Shown: positions 44,209-53,650 of the stretch, in pieces
Numbering within the stretch: position 1 is the stretch's first letter
Layout: each line of letters starts with the position of its first letter
From: Leptospiraceae bacterium
GTDB taxonomy: Bacteria > Spirochaetota > Leptospiria > Leptospirales > Leptospiraceae
NCBI GenBank assembly: GCA_016711485.1
Contig: JADJSX010000023.1
Location: forward strand, 898,001 to 962,000
Direction: 5' to 3'
DNA: 64,000 nt
The notes under the pieces: generated by a model
Database searches by the model: none
Told to the model about the DNA's origin: nothing
Seen by the model: the letters and a program-made list of their open reading frames with translations, nothing else
Program-made: the position numbers and the translations under genes

Positions 44209-45834
44209 ATGTCAGAAATAAAATATGATTTTGATTTCATTGCCATCGGTTCTGGATTCGGAGGTAGTGTTTCCGCACATCGTTTGACGGAAAAAGGTTA
44301 TAAAGTGGGAGTTCTGGAAATGGGAAAACGTTATAGAACTTCAGATTTTCCAAAATCAAGTTGGAATGTTAGAAAATTCTTATGGCTCCCGTTTTTTAAA
44401 TTATTTGGCTTCTTTCGCATGACGTTGTTTCAGCATGTGTTTGTTTTGAGTGGAGTAGGTGTAGGTGGTGGTTCTTTAGTCTACGCAAACACATTATTAG
44501 TTCCTCCAGATAAAGTATGGAATGACCCCAAATGGAAAGAACTCCAAAATTGGCAAAAGATAATGCCTACTTATTATGCTTTGGCAAAAAAAATGTTGGG
44601 CGTAGTTACCAATTCTTACATGGGAGATGCCGACAAGGTTTTACAAAAAACCGCCGAACTTCAGGGAGTTGGAAATACTTTTTACCCAACTGATGTGGGA
44701 GTTTACTTTGGTCAAAAAGGAGTCACCGTACCTGATCCTTTTTTTGGAGGCGAAGGACCTGAGAGAACTGGATGCGAGTTATGTGGTGGGTGTATGGTCG
44801 GTTGCCGTTATAATGCAAAAAATACTTTAGACAAAAATTATCTCTACCTTGCAGAAAAATATGGCGCACAAGTAATACCAGAATCTATGGTGATAGATGT
44901 AAAACCGATAGGCGGCATAGTTGATGGCGACAAAGGATATGAAATCACAACAAAAAAATCAACAAGTTGGTTTGGTAAAAAAACAGTGTACACTACTAGA
45001 GGAGTAGTATTTTCAGCCGGTGTTTTAGGAACAGTGCGGATTTTAAGTGAAGCAAAGGAAAATGGATCACTTCCTAACCTGAGCAAATGTCTAGGAGAAG
45101 TAGTCCGAACTAATTCTGAGTCAATTATCGCAGTAAGAGTTCGAGATAAAAATCTGAATATGAGTGATGGAGTGGCAATTGGATCAGGTGTTCATATCGA
45201 TGAACATACACATATTGAGGCTACTCGATATCCAAATGGATCAGATGCAATTAGTATGATTACAACTTTATTGACGAACGGCAAAGCGGGATTTACCCGT
45301 CCATTTACTTGGTTGTGGGTTGTAATTACTCATCCATGGAAATTTCTTACAATGTTAATCCCATTTGGATTTGCCAAACAATCCATTATTCTACTCTGCA
45401 TGCAAACACTCGATGGGTTTATTCAACTGAAACGCAAACGTTCTATATTCTCGCCTTTCCGAAAAAGATTAGAGACTGAGAATAATACCGGTGTTCCAAT
45501 TGCGACCTACATTCCAGAAGCCAATCATTTTGCAGAAAAAATGGGCGAAAAATTCAACGGAACTCCGGTAACCGCACTTAGTGAAATTTTTCTAAACGTT
45601 CCGACTACCGCTCATATAATGGGTGGCGCGATAATGGGGGCAAGTGCAGAAGACGGAGTTATTGATAGTCAAAATCGAGTTTTTAATTATAAAAATATGT
45701 ATGTTTGCGATGGAAGTATGATTGGGGCTAATTTAGGTGTAAACCCAAGTCTCTCTATCACTGCGTTTTCCGAACATGCAATGAGTCATATTAAACCAAA
45801 AAATAAAACGGATTGGAATGACAGAGCCGTTTAG
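44209..45834 (+). CDS. GMC-family flavin oxidoreductase, cholesterol-oxidase-like
   Basis: A 541-residue FAD enzyme. The N-terminal dinucleotide fold is IGSGFGGSVSAHRL with E37-type LEMGKRY. A middle CELCGGCMVGCRYNAKNTLD (about 185-204) carries four cysteines and is typical of the bacterial cholesterol-oxidase-like branch. The C-terminal FAD/active-site block is GANLGVNPSLSITAFSEHAM with the conserved Asn and His. The alcohol substrate is unknown. AGGAG lies upstream; it is 114 bp after the sulfate-binding gene and may be in the same operon. Confidence 0.88.
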   Translation: MSEIKYDFDFIAIGSGFGGSVSAHRLTEKGYKVGVLEMGKRYRTSDFPKSSWNVRKFLWLPFFKLFGFFRMTLFQHVFVLSGVGVGGGSLVYANTLLVPPDKVWNDPKWKELQNWQKIMPTYYALAKKMLGVVTNSYMGDADKVLQKTAELQGVGNTFYPTDVGVYFGQKGVTVPDPFFGGEGPERTGCELCGGCMVGCRYNAKNTLDKNYLYLAEKYGAQVIPESMVIDVKPIGGIVDGDKGYEITTKKSTSWFGKKTVYTTRGVVFSAGVLGTVRILSEAKENGSLPNLSKCLGEVVRTNSESIIAVRVRDKNLNMSDGVAIGSGVHIDEHTHIEATRYPNGSDAISMITTLLTNGKAGFTRPFTWLWVVITHPWKFLTMLIPFGFAKQSIILLCMQTLDGFIQLKRKRSIFSPFRKRLETENNTGVPIATYIPEANHFAEKMGEKFNGTPVTALSEIFLNVPTTAHIMGGAIMGASAEDGVIDSQNRVFNYKNMYVCDGSMIGANLGVNPSLSITAFSEHAMSHIKPKNKTDWNDRAV

Positions 45835-46233
45835 GTTTTTATTTTAATTTAATGAACCGATAGGTGTAATAGAAAATTAACTGATGACATTTTAAATGCA
45901 AAATTTCAAAATTATTGCGGGTGACGTTTTTTTTATTGACATTGATGGTGGAGATATGATTAATTTTATCTATTTTTTCAGCTAAACATTTACAAGATTT
46001 TAATAATTCGATTCGATTGAGCCTTAAGGTTTTTTATATACAAACCTAGAGAGAAGTTAATCTAAAAAATTTGGCAGATAATTATCGTATGATATATGAT
46101 TTTGAAAGTGCAAGATACTATTTAGATAAAGTGTTAATATTGAACTCAAAATTTGTGCTTTACTATAATAAAAGTAAGATGTAAACTGTACGTTCTGTAG
46201 GATAGCGGTTTTGACTGAAAGGGTTTAAATACA
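45835..46233. other. Intergenic region, nothing recognised
   Basis: About 400 bp of AT-rich sequence between two plus-strand genes. No repeat of either family, no strong hairpin and no open frame with a ribosome-binding site was seen. The promoter for the receiver-kinase gene should lie here. Confidence 0.45.
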
Positions 46234-47646
46234 TTGGATAATCATAAAAAGACCATCCTTCTTGTTGAAGATAATTCTATAATTGCTATGCATGAAAAAA
46301 TGCAATTAGAGAAAATTGGGTATTCGATTCAACTCGTCATGACAGGTGAGGATGCTATCGAAACTGTAATGAACAGTTACAGCAATTATGATCTTATCCT
46401 TATGGACATTGATCTTGGGGATGGGATTGACGGCACTGAAGCCGCTAAAAGCATTTTAAAAGTAAGGGATATTCCAATTGTTTTTTTATCTTCCCATACA
46501 GAACCGGAAATAGTAGAAAAAACAGAAAAAATTACATCCTACGGATATGTTGTAAAAAATTCCGGAATAGTTATTTTGGATGCATCTATAAAAATGGCAT
46601 TCAAACTATATGATACAAAGATGGAATTAATTGCGGCTAAGGAAAAAGCAGAATTAAATGAATATAGATTAATTGAAGCACAAACTGCAACAAAAGTCGG
46701 TAGTTGGCAGACTGATTTATTTAATTTTAATGTAATTTGGTCAGAAGAAACATTTCGAATTTTTGAAATAAATCCCCAAACATTTAAAGCATCACACTCT
46801 GCATTTTTGGAATTTGTTCATCCAGAAGATAGGGAAAAAGTGGATGAAGCTTTTAAAAAATCATTTAGTAATGAAGATTATAATTATATAGATCACAGAA
46901 TTATTACCTCTACAGGAAATGTAAAATATGTAGAAGAACGTTGGCGCATAGTCAAAGATTCAGAAGGAAAACCAGTATTAGCCGTTGGAACTTGTCAGGA
47001 TATTTCTGAACGTAAAAATGCGGAAGTAGAAATCAGAAAACAACTTTCAGAAAAGGAAATTCTTCTAAAAGAAGTCCATCATCGTATCAAGAATAATATT
47101 GCCTCTATAGAAGGTCTACTTTCAATTCAGGCGGATTCAACAAGTAATGAAGAAGTGAAAATTATTTTACAGGAATCGATCACACGAATTCAAAGCACTC
47201 GTATTCTTTATGAAAAATTATTAATCAGCAAAGATTATCAAGAATTATCAATTAAAAATTACATTGATAGTCTGATAGATTCGCTGTTTTCGGTATTTCC
47301 TGAAAGTAAAAATATTATTATTCAGAAGAATATTACCGATTTTGTTCTTAATTCTAAGAAAGTCATACCAGTAGGTATCATCATAAATGAAGTGATGACT
47401 AATATTTTCAAATACGCATTCAAAGATAATTCTAACCCCATTGTCAAAATCGAACTCAAAAAAATCGAAAATCATATTACATTAACTATTCAGGATAATG
47501 GAATTGGTATAGAGGAAAGGGTAGAAGCTAATACATCGCCAGGATTCGGTCTTACCCTTGTTCGTATGTTAGCAGAACAACTGAATGGAACATATACTAT
47601 CGAAAATGACAATGGGACAAAAAGTGTTTTGAAATTTGAAATATAA
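46234..47646 (+). CDS. Receiver-PAS-histidine kinase (HisKA_2/HWE type)
   Basis: A 470-residue cytoplasmic protein starting at TTG. A receiver domain (1-125; phosphoacceptor Asp58 in ILMDIDLG) is followed by a PAS domain (about 150-262; WSEETFRIFEINP, GTCQDISERK), a HisKA_2 dimerisation motif (KEVHHRIKNNIASIEGLLS, His282/283) and an ATPase domain (NEVMTNIFKYAF, IQDNGIGI, GFGLTLVRMLAEQL). It probably acts as an intermediate in a phosphorelay. Its TAA stop is included in the target duplication of the following family B element, which left the protein intact. Confidence 0.9.
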   Translation: MDNHKKTILLVEDNSIIAMHEKMQLEKIGYSIQLVMTGEDAIETVMNSYSNYDLILMDIDLGDGIDGTEAAKSILKVRDIPIVFLSSHTEPEIVEKTEKITSYGYVVKNSGIVILDASIKMAFKLYDTKMELIAAKEKAELNEYRLIEAQTATKVGSWQTDLFNFNVIWSEETFRIFEINPQTFKASHSAFLEFVHPEDREKVDEAFKKSFSNEDYNYIDHRIITSTGNVKYVEERWRIVKDSEGKPVLAVGTCQDISERKNAEVEIRKQLSEKEILLKEVHHRIKNNIASIEGLLSIQADSTSNEEVKIILQESITRIQSTRILYEKLLISKDYQELSIKNYIDSLIDSLFSVFPESKNIIIQKNITDFVLNSKKVIPVGIIINEVMTNIFKYAFKDNSNPIVKIELKKIENHITLTIQDNGIGIEERVEANTSPGFGLTLVRMLAEQLNGTYTIENDNGTKSVLKFEI

Positions 47647-47650
47647 TTAA

Positions 47651-48014
47651 CTCACCTTACGCAAAAATAGAAAACTATGATACTTGAGACTAGCAAAAGA
47701 ATATTAGAAAATGCTAATGAATTAATAAATCTTGCACTGAGTTTATCGAATGTGTCAATAGCCCGCGATAGCTTGGCTGAAGGTCAATGTCATTAAGATA
47801 AGAATTTTTTCACCACGGATGAACACAGATAAACACGGATGGCTTTAATAATCCTTAATCTTTTATCTGTGTCCATCGGTGTTCCAACTCAATGCTGCTT
47901 CTTGGGGCGCAGCATAATGTGGTAATCTTTGAGTGACTCTCTTAACTTAATGACATTGGGCTCACCCGAACTCAATCATTTCTTTTTAAGAAAGAAATGA
48001 TAATGTAAGGTCAG
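47651..48014 (+). mobile_element. Family B MITE-like element, copy 5, with a nested insertion
   Basis: 364 bp, flanked by perfect 7-bp duplications TAATTAA (47644-47650 and 48015-48021), so it entered as one unit or grew afterwards. Ends are CTCACCTTACGC and (reverse complement) CTGACCTTACAT. The interior between about 47783 and 47968 is a nested palindrome: CAATGTCATTAAG is mirrored by CTTAATGACATTG, and inside it GATGAACACAGATAAA is mirrored by TTTATCTGTGTCCATC. The remainder matches the shorter family B copies. Confidence 0.82.
47677..47796 (+). CDS. Micro-ORF in family B element copy 5 (39 residues)
   Basis: A frame from ATG 47677 encoding MILETSKRILENANELINL..., sharing RILENANELI with the copies at 31078 and 31326. 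It ends at TAA at the edge of the nested palindrome, so its original C-terminus has been replaced. No good ribosome-binding site is present in this copy. Translation is unproven. Confidence 0.3.
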   Translation: MILETSKRILENANELINLALSLSNVSIARDSLAEGQCH

Positions 48015-48061
48015 TAATTAAATTATTTTTACACAAAATTGGGACTTCTTATATTTTACAA

Positions 48062-50548
48062 TTAAAGAATCTTTATCCTAATCAAAGTGAGGTCATCTTC
48101 AAACTGATTATCTCCATGAAAAGCGGATGCCTGTTGCAATACAAATTCAGAAAAATTAGGGAAACGGTTCGATTCTATAAGTGTATTTTCCCAGCCATTT
48201 CCTTCCCAAAATTTTTGTTCGGAATTGGCAATTTCTATCCACCCATCAGAATACAAAAATATATCGTCATTTGATTGAACTGGAAATTCTAAAAATTGGA
48301 TTTGTGCATCGGGAAAAATTCCCAGAGCTTTGCCGGCGGGATAATCCAAGTTCTTTATGTTATCATTTTGAATGTAGATTGGATTTGGATGTCCTGCACG
48401 AGCGATTTGAACTGATTTCTTTTTTGTATCGTAGAATAAAGAAATCCCAGTTACAAAATACCCACCTGTGTGAGAATACAAAATTTGATTGATATGTTCC
48501 AAAAAATTTCCGGGATTGTCTTTTGGAATATCGGGAGAGGAAAGTATTAGATGTAACATACCCACAATCACTCCGGCTGCTACACCATGTCCACTAACGT
48601 CAAAAATGTGTACCCCATAATTTCCATTTCCCCAATCTTGGAAAAAATAATAATCACCGGATACTATTTCCGTTGGTTGAAAGATCAAATCGATTTTTAA
48701 AGAAGACCAGTGACTTGGAGGAGTTTGTAAAAAATTAGATTGAAGTTTTTGTAGTTTTATTTTTTCTTTTTCTAAGTATCTTTCATTTTCTTTTAGTTTT
48801 ATTGCATTGTTTACGATAGAAATTAATTCAATATCGGAAAATGGTTTGGCAAGAAAGAAATTCGCACCTTCTTCTGTTACTTCTTTCCTTGTTTGTTCAT
48901 CTGCTTTTGCTGTCAGAAGTATAATTGGTATATAAGTGATATGCGAAGTGCGCCTAACGTCTTGAATTAAGTCCAATCCAGATTTTTTAGGCATCATCAA
49001 GTCTGTAATAATTAAATCAGGTTTTAATTCTATCGCCATTTCAAAACCTTCTTGTCCATCGGAGGCTACACTAGTTCTAAAACCTTCGCGGGTAAAGATA
49101 GATCCAAGGTAAGACCGAAGATCAGGATTGTCTTCTACAATCAAGATATGTAACCCAGATTTGTAATTGATTTTTGTGGTATTTGTATTTGAAGGTTTGG
49201 TTTGTTGAAACTCTGTCAAATCCTGATTTCTGGATTTATATAAAGAAGGAACAAATTTAGCGGGAGTTTGATTTTTGCTTAAGGGTAATGTAAAAAAGAA
49301 TTTTGACCCTTCATTTAGTTTACTCACACAGCCTACTTTTCCTCCGTGTAATTCTATAATTTCTTTCACCAAAGAAAGTCCAAGTCCTGTGCCTTCTTGT
49401 TCTCTTGTAAGGGAAGCCGTGCTGATCCCATAACGTGAAAAAAGTCTTTGTAGTTGTTTCTCTTCTATGCCCACTCCATTGTCCGTGACAGAGACTATTA
49501 CATCTGATTCATTTCTTTCGAGGCTAATCACTATTCTCCCACCAGTAGGTGTAAACTTTAGTGCATTGGATACGAAGTTATAAATACATTTATCAATCTG
49601 TTCAATGTCGGCATCTACGTACAATTCAGAGGTGGTAATAATTGCTTCTAATTGTATATTTTTTTTTGTGGAATACGGCAAAAAAGATTCGAGAACAGTT
49701 TGTATATACTTCGAAACTTCTATGGACTCTGTTTGTAAAGACATTTTCCCTGCGGTGATCTTTTGAATGTCGAGGAGTTGGTTTACAAGTCGAGTCAATC
49801 TTCTTGCATTATTCACAATCATTTTCAATTCATCGTTGTTGATGGTTTCGCCTTTTCGAAACGCAATCTCCGCGGGACCCGATATCAAAGTAAGAGGAGT
49901 TCTTAGTTCGTGCGAAATATTTTGAAAAAATGCAGTTTGTGCTTTGTGTTCGTTTTCGAGAGAGTTTTCTGCTTGATTGGCTGACCATGTAAAATAGTAA
50001 GCGAAACCAGCATGAAATAAAGAAGAAAATATAATATTAGAAACATTTACAATTTCTAGGTATGGAGACTCCCAAACATAGATTGGTGGATGAGTTGATG
50101 AATAATAAAAAAGTCCTGAGAAAGCGATACAAGCAATTAAGATAGATGAAAATTTTTGGATGATTCGTCCCGGTGGTAATAGAAAAATTCCCGTCGAGAA
50201 AAGAAGTGCATAATACTGATAACCCGCTCCCCATCCAAAATAAATCGTTGCAACAATAGCATGAGCAAATACTTCCGAAAAACACATGTAAAGGGATGTT
50301 ACAAGAAATTGTTTACGGTTAATCCAGATGGATAATACAAACCATAAAACGCTTCCCATATTGAAATACATCAATTCGGGCGCTCCGACTATAGCAAAAA
50401 AGAAGATAAATAAAAAATGTATCAGTCCCGCTAATACATAGATCGAATTAGTTGATACATAGTATCTTTGAAATCGTAAATCAACACCTTTAGGTGCTGT
50501 AAACAATAACAATATTTTACTTTTTAATTTTTCAAACAAAAACTTCAT
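48062..50548 (-). CDS. Histidine kinase-receiver-SpoIIE phosphatase fusion
   Basis: An 828-residue protein. The N-terminus has about six to seven membrane helices (residues 33-190) of unknown sensor type. Then come HisKA (FFQNISHELRTPL, His213), HATPase (NFVSNALKFTPTGGR, VTDNGVGI, GTGLGLSLV), a receiver domain (ILIVEDNPDLR, IITDLMMPKKSG), and a C-terminal PP2C/SpoIIE phosphatase (IVSGDYYFFQDWG, FDVSGHGVAAGVIVGML, FLYSDGWIE, EDDLTLI). It could control a partner-switching (anti-sigma antagonist) pathway by phosphorelay. GAGGTAAA precedes the ATG. Confidence 0.93.
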   Translation of the reverse strand: MKFLFEKLKSKILLLFTAPKGVDLRFQRYYVSTNSIYVLAGLIHFLFIFFFAIVGAPELMYFNMGSVLWFVLSIWINRKQFLVTSLYMCFSEVFAHAIVATIYFGWGAGYQYYALLFSTGIFLLPPGRIIQKFSSILIACIAFSGLFYYSSTHPPIYVWESPYLEIVNVSNIIFSSLFHAGFAYYFTWSANQAENSLENEHKAQTAFFQNISHELRTPLTLISGPAEIAFRKGETINNDELKMIVNNARRLTRLVNQLLDIQKITAGKMSLQTESIEVSKYIQTVLESFLPYSTKKNIQLEAIITTSELYVDADIEQIDKCIYNFVSNALKFTPTGGRIVISLERNESDVIVSVTDNGVGIEEKQLQRLFSRYGISTASLTREQEGTGLGLSLVKEIIELHGGKVGCVSKLNEGSKFFFTLPLSKNQTPAKFVPSLYKSRNQDLTEFQQTKPSNTNTTKINYKSGLHILIVEDNPDLRSYLGSIFTREGFRTSVASDGQEGFEMAIELKPDLIITDLMMPKKSGLDLIQDVRRTSHITYIPIILLTAKADEQTRKEVTEEGANFFLAKPFSDIELISIVNNAIKLKENERYLEKEKIKLQKLQSNFLQTPPSHWSSLKIDLIFQPTEIVSGDYYFFQDWGNGNYGVHIFDVSGHGVAAGVIVGMLHLILSSPDIPKDNPGNFLEHINQILYSHTGGYFVTGISLFYDTKKKSVQIARAGHPNPIYIQNDNIKNLDYPAGKALGIFPDAQIQFLEFPVQSNDDIFLYSDGWIEIANSEQKFWEGNGWENTLIESNRFPNFSEFVLQQASAFHGDNQFEDDLTLIRIKIL

Positions 50549-50609
50549 TTTACCTCATTATTTGTCGGAGCGGCAAACGACTAACTAAGTGACTTGTGTT
50601 TAGAAATTT

Positions 50610-50981
50610 TTACTTCTTTAGCATACCTGCGTAAGCAGATCGGTTTACATATCCTAAGTATACATTAAATACGACTAAGGCAATACCTACAGGTAAACCC
50701 TGTGGTTCTAAAAATGCATGGAATAGAAAAATGTTTAAACTAATTGGTGCTATCATTACTAGGGCAAGCGGAACATATAGATTTGCCAGAAGCATTACTC
50801 CGACTATGATTTCAGTGATTTTAATTAGAGTCATTAAATAACCTGAATTAACTAAAGTCATTATAAAATCAAGTGGTGCCCCCTTTAGACCTGGATCTAT
50901 GAAATGTAAAAATCCATTCAATCCAAAAACAAAAAAAATCAGTCCCATTAAATATCTAACAATCATCGGTATTTTTGACAA
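50610..50981 (-). CDS. DoxX-family membrane protein
   Basis: A 123-residue protein with four membrane helices typical of DoxX-like proteins: VRYLMGLIFFVFGLNGFLHF, GYLMTLIKITEIIVGVMLLANLY, LALVMIAPISLNIFLFHAFL and PVGIALVVFNVYLGYVNR. It starts at TTG 50981 with GTAGGAGA upstream. The family is often linked to redox or thiosulfate metabolism, but the function here is not clear. It lies 61 bp upstream of the kinase-phosphatase gene on the same strand. Confidence 0.82.
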   Translation of the reverse strand: MSKIPMIVRYLMGLIFFVFGLNGFLHFIDPGLKGAPLDFIMTLVNSGYLMTLIKITEIIVGVMLLANLYVPLALVMIAPISLNIFLFHAFLEPQGLPVGIALVVFNVYLGYVNRSAYAGMLKK

Positions 50982-51068
50982 GGCATTCTCCTACTATATT
51001 CAATTTTATTCAATGTTTTACTACTTCTACCAAAATAGGTTCTTGTCAAATTATATACTATTTCTCAG

Positions 51069-51138
51069 ATATACCAATTGCCAAAAAGTAATTACCCATT
51101 CATTATAAATTTCCCATTTATTTGGTAATTGGTATATA
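51069..51138. repeat. Palindromic intergenic repeat, family A short copy
   Basis: ATATACCAATTGCCAAAAAG on the left is mirrored by TTTGGTAATTGGTATATAT on the right, giving a 70-bp hairpin element with the family's TATACC ends and a CCCAT/TTCCCAT interior. It lies in the divergent region upstream of doxX and the ankyrin gene. Ends match unit two at 26396. Confidence 0.7.
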
Positions 51139-51316
51139 TGAAAAGATAGATTTTTTTTTCAAATTACCAATCTCTAAAGTTTTAATCTCGACATCATCAT
51201 CCATTTATTTTATTAATTGTGAAACTGATTAAGGTGTAGCTTGTGTGTTTACCAAAATATTTTTTTATTGAAACTAACAAATTAGATAGGAATGCAGGCT
51301 ATAGTAGGAGTTGAAT

Positions 51317-51685
51317 ATGAATTGGTTAAAAACTATTTTTTCTTCAAACAAAAAAACGGATCATCCCACAGACTTGCATTATGCTTGTGCGGACAATGGC
51401 GGTATAGAACAATTGAGAAAAGTTTTGGAATCAAAACCAAACTTAGAAGCAAAAGATGCCCAAGGAAAAACAGCATTGTTCTGGGCAATCGAATACGGTC
51501 GAATAGACTGTTTTGAACTTTTGTTAGAATCAGGGGCAAATCCAAACGCACAGGATCAAGACGGAGTAACCTGTCTAAATATTGCGAAATCATCTAGCGG
51601 ACTAACGGAATTTTCCGACGCATTATTTCGATTTAATGTAGATCCAACTATTAAGGATAAACATGGTAAGCTGTATTTAATGTGA
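51317..51685 (+). CDS. Ankyrin repeat protein
   Basis: About 122 residues from ATG 51317, which has AGGAG upstream (an in-frame TTG at 51311 is less likely). Two to three ankyrin repeats are visible: DLHYACADNGGIEQLRKVLESKPNLEAKD, GKTALFWAIEYGRIDCFELLLESGANPNAQD, and DGVTCLNIAKSSSGLTEFSDALFRF. No signal peptide, so it is a cytoplasmic protein-interaction module with unknown partner. Confidence 0.85.
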   Translation: MNWLKTIFSSNKKTDHPTDLHYACADNGGIEQLRKVLESKPNLEAKDAQGKTALFWAIEYGRIDCFELLLESGANPNAQDQDGVTCLNIAKSSSGLTEFSDALFRFNVDPTIKDKHGKLYLM

Positions 51686-51799
51686 TAGTCTTTTTATTTT
51701 TTAATTCTGGACAATCTATTTGTTCCTTATAAAATGATGACTGATTTTGAAATTAGAAATAGTCTCAAAAGTAAATAGAAGGAGTATAAATAAATTTAT

Positions 51800-52246
51800 A
51801 TGAGTAATATTGTAAATATAAATACAGCCATTAAACAGTATCAAAATCCTAATAAACAACTGTTTGTAAAGTCAGTCGAAGAAATACTTGAATCAGCACC
51901 TTGGATGAATAGAAGAGCTAATATTGATTATGCTTCAGCAACTGACTTTGAAAATGAAATAGATTTTCTAGTGAATATTCCAGAATTACAAAAAATATTG
52001 GAAGATGAGAATATTACCAAGGAGTGGCATTGGGAAAGTTTTTCGTCAAGTGGCTTAGAAGATATATTTACGAACGAACAAATTGTGAATCTATTGAATA
52101 ATGAACGCGAAATAGAAATTGGATGGATTTTACGAAAAACGTATGGTCGAATCGACGAGGATTGCACTTATGTCGAATATACATATTTACTCAAAACAAA
52201 ATTGAATTATTATCATATTCTAATTTACCAAGAAACACTTCATTAA
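51800..52246 (+). CDS. Hypothetical protein
   Basis: A 148-residue acidic cytoplasmic protein (WEHWESFSSSGLEDIFTNE-like middle, then GWILRKTYGRIDEDCTYVEYTYLLK). No family recognised. AAGGAG is present but lies 15 bases from the ATG, so the start is uncertain. A family B-like terminal repeat, TTCACCTTACGC, begins immediately after the TAA stop (52247), with no second end found. Confidence 0.6.
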   Translation: MSNIVNINTAIKQYQNPNKQLFVKSVEEILESAPWMNRRANIDYASATDFENEIDFLVNIPELQKILEDENITKEWHWESFSSSGLEDIFTNEQIVNLLNNEREIEIGWILRKTYGRIDEDCTYVEYTYLLKTKLNYYHILIYQETLH

Positions 52247-52387
52247 TTCACCTTACGCGTAAGTATGTGTAGATAATAAGGAGTAAATTATATTAATCAG
52301 TGGATCTGAGATTGTAATTCCGCAGGAAAAAAGGACGTAAAGAAAATTAATTATTGCAAGTTTGTCCAGATTTGGTTAAGATAAGTT

Positions 52388-53506
52388 ATGGTAAAAAATT
52401 ATATACCCTTCACTAAAAGTATTGGCAGTTTTTTTCGTTCCCAAATTTTTAGTTTTGCAATTCTATCAATTTGTTTGTTAGCAGTTTCTTGCTCTATGAT
52501 ATCCGGTGGAGATAAAAACAAAGCTGGAAAAATCAATTCGCTAAATACATCACTTCTTGCGGGATATTTTTTGTTAAATGGAGGGAATAATCAAGTAAGT
52601 AATGCACCTTCCGTTCAGCGGAATTCTACTTATACAGTTTCCAAAACCACTCATGTTTACGCTCAGGGGTTAAGTCACTCCAATTGGGGGACTGCAATAA
52701 CCACAGTAGTTGATTTAAGTCTAGATTTATTTTTACCTGAAAACGCACCCCAAAATAGACCGGCAATGATTCTCATTCATGGGGGTGGTTTTTTTACTGG
52801 ATCAAAAGAAGATACAAATATAGTGGGCATGGCCAATTATTTTACAAGTCGCGGCTGGGTTTGTATTTCCATCAATTATCGATTAGCCGCTGCACGTGGG
52901 ACACTTTCAACAGCATGGGGAACTTACGTTTTAAATAACATCATCTCTACGGATCGGGAACAAAGTTATGCGATGTATCCAGCTGCTAGGGATGCTAAGG
53001 CAGCTCTTCGTTGGTTGTATGCAAACGCGACAACGTATAAAATTAACACCAACTACATGACAGCACTTGGTGGATCTGCGGGATCATTTTTAGCAAACAT
53101 GCTTGGAATTACGAACGTTAGTGATTTTCGTGATGAGACTTTGACTTTGACGGATACTACTCTTTCTACTACTAATCTTACGGCAGGCTCAAAGATTCAT
53201 ACTGTAATTGATCATTGGGGCGGTATTAACCATATGACCTATCTGGAAGCAATCACAACTCAATCTAGATTTGATATAAATGATCCACCTATCAGCATTG
53301 TCCATGGCACAGCCGATGTCGACGTACCCTTTACCCAAGGCGAGGCACTAAGAGATGCTTACATTTCTACAGGAGCGGCTTATGAGTTTAATCCCCTAGT
53401 TGGGGCTGGACATGGTGCATGGACTGCCACTATTAATGGTAAGTCCTTATCTGAGAATGCATATAATTTTATTGTATCTAAGCAGAGTCTAAAAGTAATC
53501 GAGTAG
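52388..53506 (+). CDS. Lipoprotein carboxylesterase, alpha/beta hydrolase fold
   Basis: A 372-residue protein with a long N-terminal leader ending in lipobox LLAVSCS (Cys35). The catalytic domain is of the BD-FAE/hormone-sensitive-lipase type: oxyanion motif ILIHGGGFFTGS, nucleophile elbow GGSAGSF, Asp in VHGTADVDVPF, and His in GAGHGAW. It probably hydrolyses ester substrates at the cell envelope; the substrate is unknown. The start codon falls in a stretch resembling a family A arm, and no clear ribosome-binding site was seen. Confidence 0.87.
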   Translation: MVKNYIPFTKSIGSFFRSQIFSFAILSICLLAVSCSMISGGDKNKAGKINSLNTSLLAGYFLLNGGNNQVSNAPSVQRNSTYTVSKTTHVYAQGLSHSNWGTAITTVVDLSLDLFLPENAPQNRPAMILIHGGGFFTGSKEDTNIVGMANYFTSRGWVCISINYRLAAARGTLSTAWGTYVLNNIISTDREQSYAMYPAARDAKAALRWLYANATTYKINTNYMTALGGSAGSFLANMLGITNVSDFRDETLTLTDTTLSTTNLTAGSKIHTVIDHWGGINHMTYLEAITTQSRFDINDPPISIVHGTADVDVPFTQGEALRDAYISTGAAYEFNPLVGAGHGAWTATINGKSLSENAYNFIVSKQSLKVIE

Positions 53507-53650
53507 TTTTATTTCTTGTGATGATTTGAAAGTTTTCAGATTTGTTTCAAAATCATTTCAGAGAATTTATTATACACCTGTAGGAGTTCGGAATAAGTGC
53601 CTCGCTAAGAATTTTCCAAAACACTAAAGCTGATTTAAGTATTCAACTTA

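Noticed and set aside
52385..52430. Family A repeat at the start of the esterase gene
   Set aside because: TATACCCTTCACTAAAAGTA resembles one arm, but no opposite arm is present and the sequence is in frame with the coding region; probably coincidence or a very old fragment.
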